The notes: a model not told the origin generated them from the sequence alone. Positions 1 to 9,579 are shown, counted from the stretch's first letter. The stretch: 24,537 bases of DNA from a virus (IMGVR_UViG_3300025395_000214:1-24537); one strand, 5' to 3'. Numbers and translations are program-made.

Positions 1-48
1 AAGACAATCAAAACTCTGAAGGCGCTACCAGGCCCTCGGCGAGACTGA
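1..48 (+). CDS. C-terminal end of an unidentified gene (partial)
   Basis: The first frame is open from base 1 and ends at TGA 46-48, giving a short basic tail (KTIKTLKALPGPRRD). The gene starts outside the window. It lies 11 bases before the next gene in the same direction, so it is probably the preceding late structural gene. Too little is present to identify it, and an open frame of 15 codons could also arise by chance. Confidence 0.4.
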   Translation, partial: KTIKTLKALPGPRRD

Positions 49-59
49 AAGAGGTGACG

Positions 60-611
60 ATGACGGAAGAATTTAAGGTTCGCATAGCAACGCCAGAAGA
101 CGTTCATCAGCTTATGGACATGGGCATTGCTGCGAACAATGAAATTGGAATTGCGAAAGCAAATCCAGAGAAGTTGCTTATGGACATTTGGCCTGCGTTG
201 CATCGCGACGGTGGCATCATTGGTGTGATCGGCAAACCTGGCGAGAGAATTGAGGGCGGCATTGTCCTTAAAATTACTAACCTCTGGTATTCCGACGAGC
301 AGTTTCTTGAGGAGAGAATTGTTTATGTGCGTCCAGAGTTTCGCAAGTTTGGCAGAACATTAGGCTTATACGGTGGCGTAAAATCACGTTTTGGTAAGCT
401 TATAGAATTCGCGAAGCATGTTTCAGATGAAATGAAAATGCCTCTCACCGTTGGCATCTCAACGTCAATTGGCTTCAAGGGTAAGGCGCGCATGTATCAA
501 CACTATCTTGGCGATCAAGCTGGTGCATTTTTTTTATATGGTCGGCAGCATCACAAGGACGGCTTTGTTCCAACGCAGGACAAAGAGCCAGAATTAGCTG
601 CGGCTGAGTAA
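60..611 (+). CDS. GNAT-fold phage protein of the structural region
   Basis: A protein of 183 aa. The C-terminal half carries a pattern I associate with GNAT-like proteins of podovirus structural operons: IVYVRPEFRKFGRTLG, a helix with LIEFAK, a strand with PLTVGIS, then a closing MYQHYLG and GAFFLYGR. A clear acetyl-CoA pyrophosphate loop (Q/RxxGxG/A) is not seen, so acetyltransferase activity is not assured. The protein may be a structural or assembly factor using the fold. I chose ATG 60 rather than the in-frame GTG 54 because AAGAGG at 49-54 is a good ribosome site 5 bases upstream of 60 and overlaps the GTG. The gene sits between an upstream late gene and the giant internal-virion gene, 12 bases before it. 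The family assignment is from recognition of the pattern; the function is not known. Confidence 0.6.
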   Translation: MTEEFKVRIATPEDVHQLMDMGIAANNEIGIAKANPEKLLMDIWPALHRDGGIIGVIGKPGERIEGGIVLKITNLWYSDEQFLEERIVYVRPEFRKFGRTLGLYGGVKSRFGKLIEFAKHVSDEMKMPLTVGISTSIGFKGKARMYQHYLGDQAGAFFLYGRQHHKDGFVPTQDKEPELAAAE

Positions 612-623
612 GAGGATACGACT

Positions 624-3600
624 ATGGGTATGGGAATGGGCGGTGGCGGTGGTGGCGGTCAAGGGCCATCAATGACGATGTTTAACGGCACGTCCACCGT
701 GACGCCGCCGGAAGAAGTCTTGCAGATGTATCGCTCTATTAATCCTAGAGCGCAGGCTGCGGCTGACACGCCCTGGGAAAATTATTCCAACAACCCGAAT
801 GATTTCGTCGCGCCGTTTAACGATTACCAATACGCCGGCCTTGGTGGCATGGGCGCTAACTTGCAGACGGCAACGCCCTTTGTTCAGAACGCCGCGCAAC
901 AATACAATGGCGCTGATCAACTCTACGGCATGTCAGATGCTATGGCCGGCAGCGCGGCTGGACAGTCTGTTGCGAATTACGGTGCGCCTGATGCAATAAC
1001 GGGCGGCTACTACAACAACGCAATGGATCAATACGGGAAGGCCGCGAATGCTCCTGGCGGCTTAGACGTGGGCAATCCATACTTGCAGGGTGGCGCCGGA
1101 TTAATTGGTCAGGGCGGTCAGGGGACGACGCCTGTCGGCTACAATGAAATTCAGCAATATGAATCTCCTTATCAGTCGCAAGTCATCAATTCGACGATGG
1201 GCTTGCTCAATCAACAAAACGAGCAGGCAATGTCCGGCTCGCTCGGAAATGCAGTTAAGTCAGGCGCATTTGGTGGCGATCGCGCTGGCATTGCGGCGGC
1301 TAATCTTAACCAGCAACAAACGCTCGCCAATGCGAATGTTCTAGGCGGATTAGAGAACCAGAATTACGCGCAGGCATTAGGGGCTGCGCAACAAACGCGT
1401 GGCATGAACCAAGCGGATCTACAGCGTCAACTCGCGGCTGGTCAGGCTCTTGGCCAAATTGGTTCAGAGGCCGGTCAATTACGCAATCAAGACCTCGGTC
1501 GATCGCTTGCGGCTGGTCAGCAAATGGCTGGCCTCGGCACGCAGAAGTATCAAAACTACACGGCGCAACAGGCGCAAGAGCAGCAAGACCTTTCTCGTCA
1601 AATGCAGGCGGCGCAGCAATACGGGCAGAACGCAGCCGGCGTGTCGAATGTCGCGCAAGGCATGGGCAATCTCGGATTTGGATTGCAGTCAGGTATTGGC
1701 AACGCGTTAGAAAATTACTTTGGCGCAGGCACAGCATTGCAGCAAACGTCGCAAGCACAAAAAGACGCGATGTATAATCAGTGGCTGCAACAAAAAGCAT
1801 ACCCTTTCATGACCACACAATGGTTGGCGGATATGTATGGGTCGCTTGGTCCGTTGTATGGTTCGACGACGACATCAAGCGGCACATCAATGTCGATGCC
1901 GATGTCCGACCCACGCGTCAAAACGGGCGTCAATGGATTTAAGCGCGGCGGCGAGGCTGACAAGCCGGAGGTTATTGGACGCACATTCGACGGCCAGGAC
2001 ATTTATCGCTACAGCCTCGGCGGTTCAGCGCCTCAAATTGGCTTAATGGCTGATGAGGCCGCGCAGCGCGACCCAAGCACGGTTCATCACGACAGCCACG
2101 GCTTAATGCACCTTGATTACGCTCGCGCGACGGACGACGCGGCGAAGATTGGTCATCACGTCGGCGCAAACAGGCGCGACCACTTTGCTGGCGGCGGCTT
2201 GGCGGGCGCCTTGGCCGCTCAGTCGCAGATGTATGCAGCCAAGAAGCCTGGGCAAGTTGGTCCGGGCGGCAATAGTTTTGTTCCGCAGGGCAAGGGCGGC
2301 GGTCACGGCATGTTGACTGCGCCCCCGCCGAATGTTCCGAAGGCTGAATTAACGCAGCCAAAACCACAGCATGCCCCGCCAGACGTTGCGGGTGGCCTTG
2401 AGAAGATGAAGGGCCTCGCTGGTGGCAAGGGCGGTCTTGGCGGACTATTTGGCAGCAACGGTCTTGGGGGCGCCTTCAACACGGCGTCGAATGCCACTTC
2501 GGCTGCTACGCCTGCGGCTGCGACTGCGGAAACAGTTAGCGCAACGCCCGCATCGACTACGCCTGCGGAAGAATTTCCGAAGGCAACTCCTGCGAGCACT
2601 GACGCGGCGCCATTGCCGCCATCAAGACCGTCAGACCTATCAACTGCCTTGATAGATGCCGACGCCTCGAAAATGGCGAGCGACATTGATCAGAATGCCG
2701 CGGATGCTGTGGACACTGCCGACGCGAGTGACGGCCTCGGAGAAATTGCTGATGATGCTGTCGGATTAGCAAATAGAGGCGGTCGGATTAATCGCGCCGT
2801 TGGTGGCGTTATGCCGTTCAACAACAACAAGGGCGCCATACCGTTTTCACCAAATGGCGGCTCGATGCCGTTTGAGCAGGGCATGGCGAACAATGTTGTC
2901 CCGGCTGCGGTGATGAATGACCAGCATCACCCACAGATGCCAATCAGCCAGCCGCCAGACATGATGAAAATGGCGGGCCAAGGAGGCGGTGGCGGCAAGA
3001 AAGGCGGCGGCGAGGGCGGAAAGCAGGCCGAGCAATTAATGAAGCAGGGCATGGAGCAGATGAAGGGCATGGCCGAGAAGGGCCAGAAAGCCGCCGAGTC
3101 TGCGCCATCTAAAATCACTGAGCAGGCAACGAAGCCTGTTGAGGACGTCGCCGACAAAACACAACTCGCCAATAGCACTGAGCATGCCGCAAACAGCGCG
3201 GAGAACACGTCTCAGGAGGGCCTGGGCAATGTTGAACAGGCCGCCAATAGCGCGGAAAATGGAGCCAATGAGGGCCTCGGAAATATCGGCGGCGACATTG
3301 GCAATAAGGCCAGCGAGGCCGGCAGCGGCATGCAGGAGAGCGCCACTGAGGGCCTTGGCGACCTCGGCTCGTCTATGGGAGACGCTGGGGGTGGCCTGGG
3401 CGACGCCGCCGGTGACGCCGGGGCTGAGATGGCGGACGCCGCCGGTGACGGCCTCATGGGAGCCTCTGAGGACGCTGCGGCTGGCATGGGAGACATGGCT
3501 GCGGAGGCTGGGGCTGACGCGGCTGCGGCTGGCGCGGAGGCTGCGGCTGGTGGCGGCGCGGAGGGCCTTCTCGGTCTTCTGCCATTACTGCTCTTGAAGC

Positions 3601-6263
3601 GTGGCGGTCGCGTTCCGAGGAAGACATTCAGTGCCGGTGGTCCAGACAGTGACGTCAGTGCGTCTGACGATAATGGACCGGATGGCGGATTGGCGCCACC
3701 GCCAGAAGCACCGACACCGAACAAGCCTATTGAGCTTGTCAAAGTTGAAGAGCCTCGGCGTCAGGAGCAGCAACAACCTGTGCAGGTTGCCGAAGCTTCA
3801 ACGACGAAAAATGATGCAACGCCTGCGGATGACGGCTTCAATCGTCATGTCGGCACGGTGTTAAAGGTGGAAGGCGGCTACACGCCAGATGACGCCGGAC
3901 ACGGTCCATCCAACCGTGGCATTAACGCCGCAGCGCATCCGGGCATGGACATTAAGAATATCTCTGAAGGTCAGGCGCGAGATATTTATCGCAAAGAATA
4001 TTGGGATGGCGCCGGCATTGGTAAGTTGCCAGCGAACATGCAGGGCCTTGCGTTTGACGCGTCCGTTAATCAGGGACCGGGCAGGGCAATGAAGTGGGCG
4101 CAACAAGCTGGCGACGACCCATACAAGCTCTACAAGCTACGTCAGGATCATTATCAAAGTTTGCTTGATCAAAATCCCGGCAAGTATTCGCGTTATGCAA
4201 ATTCCTGGAATGGCCGTCTAAACGCACAAGCGCAACTCGCTGGCATTAAGGACATCAGCAATCTGCAAGTAAACGGGCATCCTGCGCGCAACACAGGTGG
4301 TGGGCCGGAATATCTTGATCGCTCAATGATGGCGTCTACGGACGGTCACGAGCAACAAATCGGACCCGGAGCAGAAGAGGGCGGTCTCGGCGCGATGGAC
4401 GTCATTCTGCCGATTGCTGCGGCTGGCTTACAGTATGCCGCAAACAGAAAATATTATGGATCCGGCCCCGCGGCTGCGGCTGCTATTTCGAGCGGCCTTG
4501 GCTTGGCGGGCAGTATGCGCACGGCTGGCTTGGAGGAAGAGAAAATACGCCATCAGATGCAAGTCGAGGATGAGCGTCTCCGTATTCAGCAAGAGGACGC
4601 TGTTAGAGCGGGTCAGAAGTGGGAAGCTGAGCAGGCTGCAACACAGCGAGAAATTTTGAAGCGTAAGGCGCAGGAAGAGGCGATCAAGACGATGCGTCAA
4701 GGCGCACAGCCTAGTCGCCCAGATGAGGGTTATGGACCGCCTCCAGAACCAAATGCGCAGCCACCAGCGAACACACCTCCACAGGTTACGCCGCCGGCGC
4801 CGGTTAATCCCGCGCCAAAGGTTCCAGCGCCTGTAGAGACGCCTCCACCGCCACCGCAAGCGACGCCGAAGACGCAAATTGTTCCCGTTCCAGAAACGCC
4901 TGTGAATAACGAGCAGCAAAGCGATGGCCTCGCCGGCAATCGCCAGGTTCAGCCACAACCCGCAGTCGTTAAGCCGAGCAACACATCAACGAATGCTGAT
5001 CGTGTTGTTGAGAACGAAATTGAGCCGTCAAAACCCAAAGTGCAGGAAGTTCAGCCGGCGCCGACCTTCAACACTGCGAAGGACAAGGGCTCATTCTTCC
5101 GCACATTGCAGGACGAGGACAACCCTTACTATTGGGACGCTCAAATACAGAACGAGAAAAAACAGGCCGACGCGGCTCTCTCTACAAACTCGCCGGAAAT
5201 GATGGCCGAGTATGAGAAGCACATGCTGGCCGCTCGTGAGGCGCAAGCCAAAAAGATCGAAGCCGCAAATCGCGAAGTCATCACTGACCGCTACGGTAAC
5301 AAGTGGCGCAATCCTGGATTGGCTGAACAAAAGGCCGAGGCGGGGGCTCTCGTTAAGAAAACTGAAGAGGAAGCATCACAGTCTGTAAGAGATCAGCATG
5401 AGCTTGTTGATTGGGAGCCAACGGGTGGTGGCGCCACGCGTCAAGTAACAAAGGCCGAAGCCATCCGTCTATCCAAAGAGGGCAAGGGCCGCATGGTTGA
5501 CGAGAACGGCGACGAAATCCCCGTCAGCGGTTACGTCAAAAAGCAGCCTGAGATATTCGCCAAGAAGCAGGAGGCTATCCAGAAGCGTTATGATGAAATG
5601 ACGCAATCCTATCTGGAGCGTCCAAAGTCTCTCAATAACTTCAAGCAAATGGCGCATCTCTTGGAGAACATTGAGACAGGCAAGTGGTCTGGAACATTGC
5701 AAGAGGCTGCGGCAAGGGCCAAGGCGCTTGGGTTTGATATTCCCGACAGCGCAACTGTTAATCCTGCGGCGTTCCAGGAATACGGCAAGTTCTCCATGGC
5801 CAACGTGATGAATGTTGCCAAGGACACGTCAAACAAAGTGCTTGCGATTGAGCTCAATCAGATTGAGCGCGCCAATCCAAATATCGAGATGCAGCCGGAA
5901 GCAAATCGCCTCATCCTCGGACAGAATATCGGCATCGCAAATTGGCAGAACAAATTCTACGAGGATTATTCCGAGTGGTATAGCAAGCATTCAACTGCAA
6001 CGGATGACTCAAACTTCTCCAAGAAGTGGGTGAATGAAAACCCGCTCCAAGATTACATTGATGACGCGACGAAGAATGTCTTCGCGGTTGGGTCTAAAAA
6101 TCCTCCATTAGAGAAGGGAAAAACCGGCGTTGATGTGCCGTCTGAAAGGCGCGTTGTTGGCAGAGAATATCCAATGCCAGATGGAAGAAATGCTGTCTGG
6201 ACTGAGACAAAGAGTGGTAAAAAGGGCTGGGTCGTAAAGCAGAAGGATCAACCTAGTGACTGA
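624..6263 (+). CDS. Giant internal-virion/DNA-ejection protein with S74-like and GH108 muramidase domains
   Basis: A protein of 1879 aa, unusually large and modular. It opens with a Met/Gly-rich start. Residues ~180-420 are Gln/Ala/Gly-rich helices (GAFGGDRAGIAAANL, repeated LAAGQ) typical of phage DNA-injection proteins. Residues ~428-505 are S74-like (SDPRVKTGV, DGQDIYRYS, IGLMADEA, LDYARA). Low-complexity Gly/Ala/Asp follows, with an 18-residue tandem repeat (AANSAEN..EGLGN) near 850-890, and a hydrophobic run GLLGLLPLLLL lies near 980. A GH108 muramidase domain covers ~1073-1205, with EGGY and candidate catalytic E1083, then YWDGAG and DASVNQGPG. A charged coiled coil covers ~1303-1362 and a proline-rich linker ~1363-1426. 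The C-terminus is mixed helical. The expected role is to travel inside the capsid and be ejected with the DNA, with the muramidase opening peptidoglycan. AAGAGGA precedes ATG 624. It overlaps the next gene by 8 bases, suggesting coupling. Confidence 0.8.
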   Translation: MGMGMGGGGGGGQGPSMTMFNGTSTVTPPEEVLQMYRSINPRAQAAADTPWENYSNNPNDFVAPFNDYQYAGLGGMGANLQTATPFVQNAAQQYNGADQLYGMSDAMAGSAAGQSVANYGAPDAITGGYYNNAMDQYGKAANAPGGLDVGNPYLQGGAGLIGQGGQGTTPVGYNEIQQYESPYQSQVINSTMGLLNQQNEQAMSGSLGNAVKSGAFGGDRAGIAAANLNQQQTLANANVLGGLENQNYAQALGAAQQTRGMNQADLQRQLAAGQALGQIGSEAGQLRNQDLGRSLAAGQQMAGLGTQKYQNYTAQQAQEQQDLSRQMQAAQQYGQNAAGVSNVAQGMGNLGFGLQSGIGNALENYFGAGTALQQTSQAQKDAMYNQWLQQKAYPFMTTQWLADMYGSLGPLYGSTTTSSGTSMSMPMSDPRVKTGVNGFKRGGEADKPEVIGRTFDGQDIYRYSLGGSAPQIGLMADEAAQRDPSTVHHDSHGLMHLDYARATDDAAKIGHHVGANRRDHFAGGGLAGALAAQSQMYAAKKPGQVGPGGNSFVPQGKGGGHGMLTAPPPNVPKAELTQPKPQHAPPDVAGGLEKMKGLAGGKGGLGGLFGSNGLGGAFNTASNATSAATPAAATAETVSATPASTTPAEEFPKATPASTDAAPLPPSRPSDLSTALIDADASKMASDIDQNAADAVDTADASDGLGEIADDAVGLANRGGRINRAVGGVMPFNNNKGAIPFSPNGGSMPFEQGMANNVVPAAVMNDQHHPQMPISQPPDMMKMAGQGGGGGKKGGGEGGKQAEQLMKQGMEQMKGMAEKGQKAAESAPSKITEQATKPVEDVADKTQLANSTEHAANSAENTSQEGLGNVEQAANSAENGANEGLGNIGGDIGNKASEAGSGMQESATEGLGDLGSSMGDAGGGLGDAAGDAGAEMADAAGDGLMGASEDAAAGMGDMAAEAGADAAAAGAEAAAGGGAEGLLGLLPLLLLKRGGRVPRKTFSAGGPDSDVSASDDNGPDGGLAPPPEAPTPNKPIELVKVEEPRRQEQQQPVQVAEASTTKNDATPADDGFNRHVGTVLKVEGGYTPDDAGHGPSNRGINAAAHPGMDIKNISEGQARDIYRKEYWDGAGIGKLPANMQGLAFDASVNQGPGRAMKWAQQAGDDPYKLYKLRQDHYQSLLDQNPGKYSRYANSWNGRLNAQAQLAGIKDISNLQVNGHPARNTGGGPEYLDRSMMASTDGHEQQIGPGAEEGGLGAMDVILPIAAAGLQYAANRKYYGSGPAAAAAISSGLGLAGSMRTAGLEEEKIRHQMQVEDERLRIQQEDAVRAGQKWEAEQAATQREILKRKAQEEAIKTMRQGAQPSRPDEGYGPPPEPNAQPPANTPPQVTPPAPVNPAPKVPAPVETPPPPPQATPKTQIVPVPETPVNNEQQSDGLAGNRQVQPQPAVVKPSNTSTNADRVVENEIEPSKPKVQEVQPAPTFNTAKDKGSFFRTLQDEDNPYYWDAQIQNEKKQADAALSTNSPEMMAEYEKHMLAAREAQAKKIEAANREVITDRYGNKWRNPGLAEQKAEAGALVKKTEEEASQSVRDQHELVDWEPTGGGATRQVTKAEAIRLSKEGKGRMVDENGDEIPVSGYVKKQPEIFAKKQEAIQKRYDEMTQSYLERPKSLNNFKQMAHLLENIETGKWSGTLQEAAARAKALGFDIPDSATVNPAAFQEYGKFSMANVMNVAKDTSNKVLAIELNQIERANPNIEMQPEANRLILGQNIGIANWQNKFYEDYSEWYSKHSTATDDSNFSKKWVNENPLQDYIDDATKNVFAVGSKNPPLEKGKTGVDVPSERRVVGREYPMPDGRNAVWTETKSGKKGWVVKQKDQPSD

Positions 6264-9200
6264 TGAGCTCCTTTCTGACGACGCATTCTCCGCACCACAA
6301 GGTAAGGAAAGCAACTCAGAGCCAGAGTTGTTGAGTGACGAACACTTTGCTGCGCCGACTGAAGGCAAGACTGAAACCAAGTCTGAAGGCAAGGGAATAC
6401 TGTCAAACAACAATGACGGCTGGGTAAGTGGCGCCGCAAAGGGAACAGCAACCGGCGCCATCAAGGGTGGCATTGCTGGAACTGTCGGCGTGCCGGCGAT
6501 GATCCGCGACATGAATAACGCTGTGCTCGACTTTGGTTACGACAAGGCAAGCAAATACATTCTTGGTCACGACGAAGAGCAGCGCAAAAGGGAACAGGAA
6601 AACAGAGACCGATTAAGAAAAGATATTGGCGTCCAATCACTCCTGCCTAACACTGAGCAAATCTATAAGAGCACAGTTGAGCCAGTTGCTGGTGAGTATA
6701 AGCCTGAGAGCGGCGTTGGTCGCGCAGCCATGGGCGCCGTTGAGGCCGTCACCATGGGCGGCAATCCAGTAAAGAGCATTCCCAAGCTAGTTGATACGGC
6801 ACGACGGGAAGGCCCCGGCGCCGCTAAAGCAATTGGCGAGTATTTGGGTTCTAATAGTGTGAAGCAGGTGGCCAAGGACAGTCTCGGCGCAGCGGGTCGA
6901 ACACTAAAAGATAACGGCATTAATGCGTTGTCTGGTGCGGGATCGACTGCGACGTATGATTTAACGGGAAATCCTTACCTTGCATTTGCCGCCGGCATTG
7001 CTCCGGGTGGAGCCGCGCGTCTTGCGAGCATGGCGGGCAAGGGCATTCCACCGATATCAAAGACGGATCGAGAGCGTCAGGCTGTCAGAGACCTTGATAA
7101 ATTCTCATCTGATCCGCAGGCATTGAGGGAAAAGATTTGGCCGAAGGAAGGCCCGACGCAGGATGAAATCATCCCCGGTGCGCCACTGACAATGGGCCAG
7201 AGATACGGCGACCGTGGTCTGCTTGAATTAGAGCGCGCCATGGAGGCCAGCGAGGGCGCCAAGACGGCCAGTGGTGAGAGCGTCAAGCACTTCAATGAGC
7301 TCGCCGGGCAGCGCAATGAGGCGCACAGAAATGCCGTCGCTGGATTGCGCACAGAGGGCGCCGACGCACTGGACGTTCCGCGTCACGTTGATAGCCACTA
7401 CGACCGCATAATGAATGAGGCCGAGCAGGAGCATCAGCGCCTACTGCAAAAGTCTGAGGAATTGTCCTCACGCCTCGGCGAGGGCCGTGACGCCAGTGCG
7501 ATCGGTGAGGATTTGAGATCATCACTTGAAGCTGCAAAGAAGGCAGAGAGTGAAAAGCTGGACAGACTTTACAAGACCGTTGACCCTGACAAGAGCCTTC
7601 ATCTTTCAACGAACCCGGTGCAGGAAGCTTCGACCAGTATTCTGACAAACAAGAGCGAGTATTCGACGGCCCTGTCTCCCATTGAGAAGGAGATTTACGA
7701 ACAGGCCGCGAGTATGCCGAATGTTCTAAAACTGGACGATATAAGAAACTTCGACTCAAAATTGTCTGAGGCGATGTCTGATGCGCGCCTATCGGGGCGT
7801 CGGCAGGAGCTCGCCAGGCTTACCCAATTGAAGATATCAATTAAGGACGCTATTAATAACGCTGTCCAGCATCAGAGCGCCTGGGAACAGCAAGCGGTTA
7901 AACGTGGCGTCTTAAAGCCAGAGGATACACTTGAGCACAGACTCAAAGTTTACGGAGCCGAAACCGAACGCGCTGTGGGGGAGGACGCCTCTGCAAGTGC
8001 TCGAAAAAGTGTTGTCGGAGCAGAAGAGCCCACAGGAGAGGGCAATGTTCCTCCAGAGATGCGAGCAGGGAGCGAGGGAAGCCGGCGACCTAATGGCTCT
8101 GAGGGCGATCAAAGATTACAAGGCGAAGGCTCTAGCGCAGGAAGGGTCGAATTCGATCCTAAGTCCGAAGGAGTAGGCTCAAAAGCCTCTCAGGAACAAT
8201 CACAGCCGAATAAGACCGAAAGCGGTGCGGCGCGCCCCAACATGACGAAGGAGGCGGCTGAGAGGCTTGCCGTTGCGAATAAGGCGAATGAGAAATTCCA
8301 GACGACCTACAATGAGGGTCCAGTTGGCGCCGCATTAGAGACCAACGGCTTCGCCAAGCAATACAATACTGGTCACTCTTCTGTTCCTGCCAAGGCAGTA
8401 GTTGCGGGTGACAAGGGTTACGAGACAGCCAAAACGTTTTTGAACGCCGCCAAGCAGGATCCACAGGCCGTCACGGCGATGCAGGATCAGGTGCTCAATC
8501 GATTACGGGCGACTGTAGGCATCAATGGAAGAATAGATCCCAACAAGCTTGCAAAGTGGAAGCAGAATTTCTCTGGAACGCTTCGTGCGATCGACGAGCA
8601 TGTCCCAGGCTTTTCATCCACGTTTGATGATGCTGCAAAAGCTGAGACGGCGTTCAGAGACTTCGCAGTCAAGACCAAGCAGACGCAGGCTGAGTTAAAG
8701 AAAAACCCGCTCAATCGTTTCTTTGGCCTCAAAACTGGCACTGACGTTGAGAATGCCGTCGGCAGCATGATGACATCGGGCAAGGTCGGCGACGCGAAGA
8801 CTGTCATTGAGCACTTCAAGAAAAACGCTCCTGAGAGTTTGGACGCGCTGCGCACGTCATTCATTGATTGGCTGACGCGCAAGAAGAGCAACACAGGCGT
8901 GGGCGCCAACACTGACACGCACATACTGAGTTACGACAAACTAAACACAATGCTAAGAGACAACCATGAGGCCCTTTCGGCCTTGTTCACGCCACAGCAA
9001 ATGGAAGTCTTGCGCAATGTTCGCAAGTCTATGCAGTATGCGGATCGCTCCAACTGGACACGCATTGCGGGTAGCCCTGGGACGGCGAAGGATAAGGCTG
9101 CGATTGATGCGTTCCTAAAGAAGAGCGGCGATCAGTTAGACAAGCCTCTGCACTGGATACTTATCGATCATGCAATGGGTGGCGGCATGTCACTCGCAAG

Positions 9201-9579
9201 TCTTTTTGGTGCAGCTAAAGTCCACACGCACTTGAATGCGTGGAGCGCCGGAAAGTCAGAACAGATACTGAGACGAATGCTGACGGATCCATCCTTTGCG
9301 CGTCAGATGATGATGAAGCATCCGAACGTGGCGCCAAAGGACATGCCAACTCTTATTGATAAGTTGCTTGTCAATGCCGGCATGACGGAGACCGAGCGCC
9401 AAGCCAGACCAAAGCGAGCAGCCGGCGGAAGAATGTCACGCAAGGCCATGACTGCGGATCAATTAATTCGCGGTCTTGAGATGGCGCGCAATCAGCAAAA
9501 GAAAAACACAGAGACGATCCTAGACAAGCCGGACGAGGCTGTTGTCCGCGCTTTATCTATCGCTAACGAGCAAATCTGA
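6256..9579 (+). CDS. Second large internal-virion-type protein (1107 aa)
   Basis: GTG start at 6256 with GAAGGA 8 bases upstream, overlapping the preceding stop. The N-terminus has two copies of ELLSDxxFxAP (residues 4-14 and 24-34). A glycine-zipper-like stretch, GAAKGTATGAIKGGIAGTVG, follows near 57-76; it could insert in or span a membrane. Residues ~90-570 and ~660-1050 are mostly long charged helices. Residues ~570-660 are low-complexity Glu/Gly/Ser and coincide with an alternative-frame ORF (see 7931-8176). The C-terminus has KRAAGGRMSRKAM and a closing LDKPDEAVVRALSIANEQI. I recognise that closing pattern from ends of phage internal-virion proteins, though I cannot name the family. No catalytic motif was seen. 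Position, length and composition suggest an ejection protein acting with the 1879-aa protein. The C-terminal tail may be a packaging or docking signal; that is inference. Confidence 0.7.
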   Translation: MTDELLSDDAFSAPQGKESNSEPELLSDEHFAAPTEGKTETKSEGKGILSNNNDGWVSGAAKGTATGAIKGGIAGTVGVPAMIRDMNNAVLDFGYDKASKYILGHDEEQRKREQENRDRLRKDIGVQSLLPNTEQIYKSTVEPVAGEYKPESGVGRAAMGAVEAVTMGGNPVKSIPKLVDTARREGPGAAKAIGEYLGSNSVKQVAKDSLGAAGRTLKDNGINALSGAGSTATYDLTGNPYLAFAAGIAPGGAARLASMAGKGIPPISKTDRERQAVRDLDKFSSDPQALREKIWPKEGPTQDEIIPGAPLTMGQRYGDRGLLELERAMEASEGAKTASGESVKHFNELAGQRNEAHRNAVAGLRTEGADALDVPRHVDSHYDRIMNEAEQEHQRLLQKSEELSSRLGEGRDASAIGEDLRSSLEAAKKAESEKLDRLYKTVDPDKSLHLSTNPVQEASTSILTNKSEYSTALSPIEKEIYEQAASMPNVLKLDDIRNFDSKLSEAMSDARLSGRRQELARLTQLKISIKDAINNAVQHQSAWEQQAVKRGVLKPEDTLEHRLKVYGAETERAVGEDASASARKSVVGAEEPTGEGNVPPEMRAGSEGSRRPNGSEGDQRLQGEGSSAGRVEFDPKSEGVGSKASQEQSQPNKTESGAARPNMTKEAAERLAVANKANEKFQTTYNEGPVGAALETNGFAKQYNTGHSSVPAKAVVAGDKGYETAKTFLNAAKQDPQAVTAMQDQVLNRLRATVGINGRIDPNKLAKWKQNFSGTLRAIDEHVPGFSSTFDDAAKAETAFRDFAVKTKQTQAELKKNPLNRFFGLKTGTDVENAVGSMMTSGKVGDAKTVIEHFKKNAPESLDALRTSFIDWLTRKKSNTGVGANTDTHILSYDKLNTMLRDNHEALSALFTPQQMEVLRNVRKSMQYADRSNWTRIAGSPGTAKDKAAIDAFLKKSGDQLDKPLHWILIDHAMGGGMSLASLFGAAKVHTHLNAWSAGKSEQILRRMLTDPSFARQMMMKHPNVAPKDMPTLIDKLLVNAGMTETERQARPKRAAGGRMSRKAMTADQLIRGLEMARNQQKKNTETILDKPDEAVVRALSIANEQI
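7931..8176 (+). CDS. Possible nested gene in the +1 frame of the 1107-aa protein gene
   Basis: An 81-aa ORF starting with TTG and preceded by AGAGGA (7920-7925) at a 5-base spacing, ending at TAG 8174-8176. The product looks like an ordinary helical protein (TPLQVLEKVLSEQKSPQERA, then LMALRAIKDYKAKALAQEG). By hand count, 58 of 81 codons end in G or C in this frame. Only 35 of 81 do in the host frame over the same bases, whereas the host frame just downstream (8227-8334) has 25 of 36. The host frame here is Glu/Gly/Ser low-complexity. It could be a real overprinted gene, a former independent gene swallowed by a fusion of its neighbours, or a segment of the large protein shifted by two compensating indels. 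No family is recognised. The TTG start lowers confidence. Confidence 0.4.
   Translation: MSTDSKFTEPKPNALWGRTPLQVLEKVLSEQKSPQERAMFLQRCEQGAREAGDLMALRAIKDYKAKALAQEGSNSILSPKE

Noticed and set aside
3139-3742. Long alternative-frame ORFs on both strands over the Gly/Ala/Asp repeat region
   Set aside because: They result from the GC-rich repeat composition. Products are Ala/Pro/Arg/Ser-rich with no protein-like pattern and no ribosome sites.
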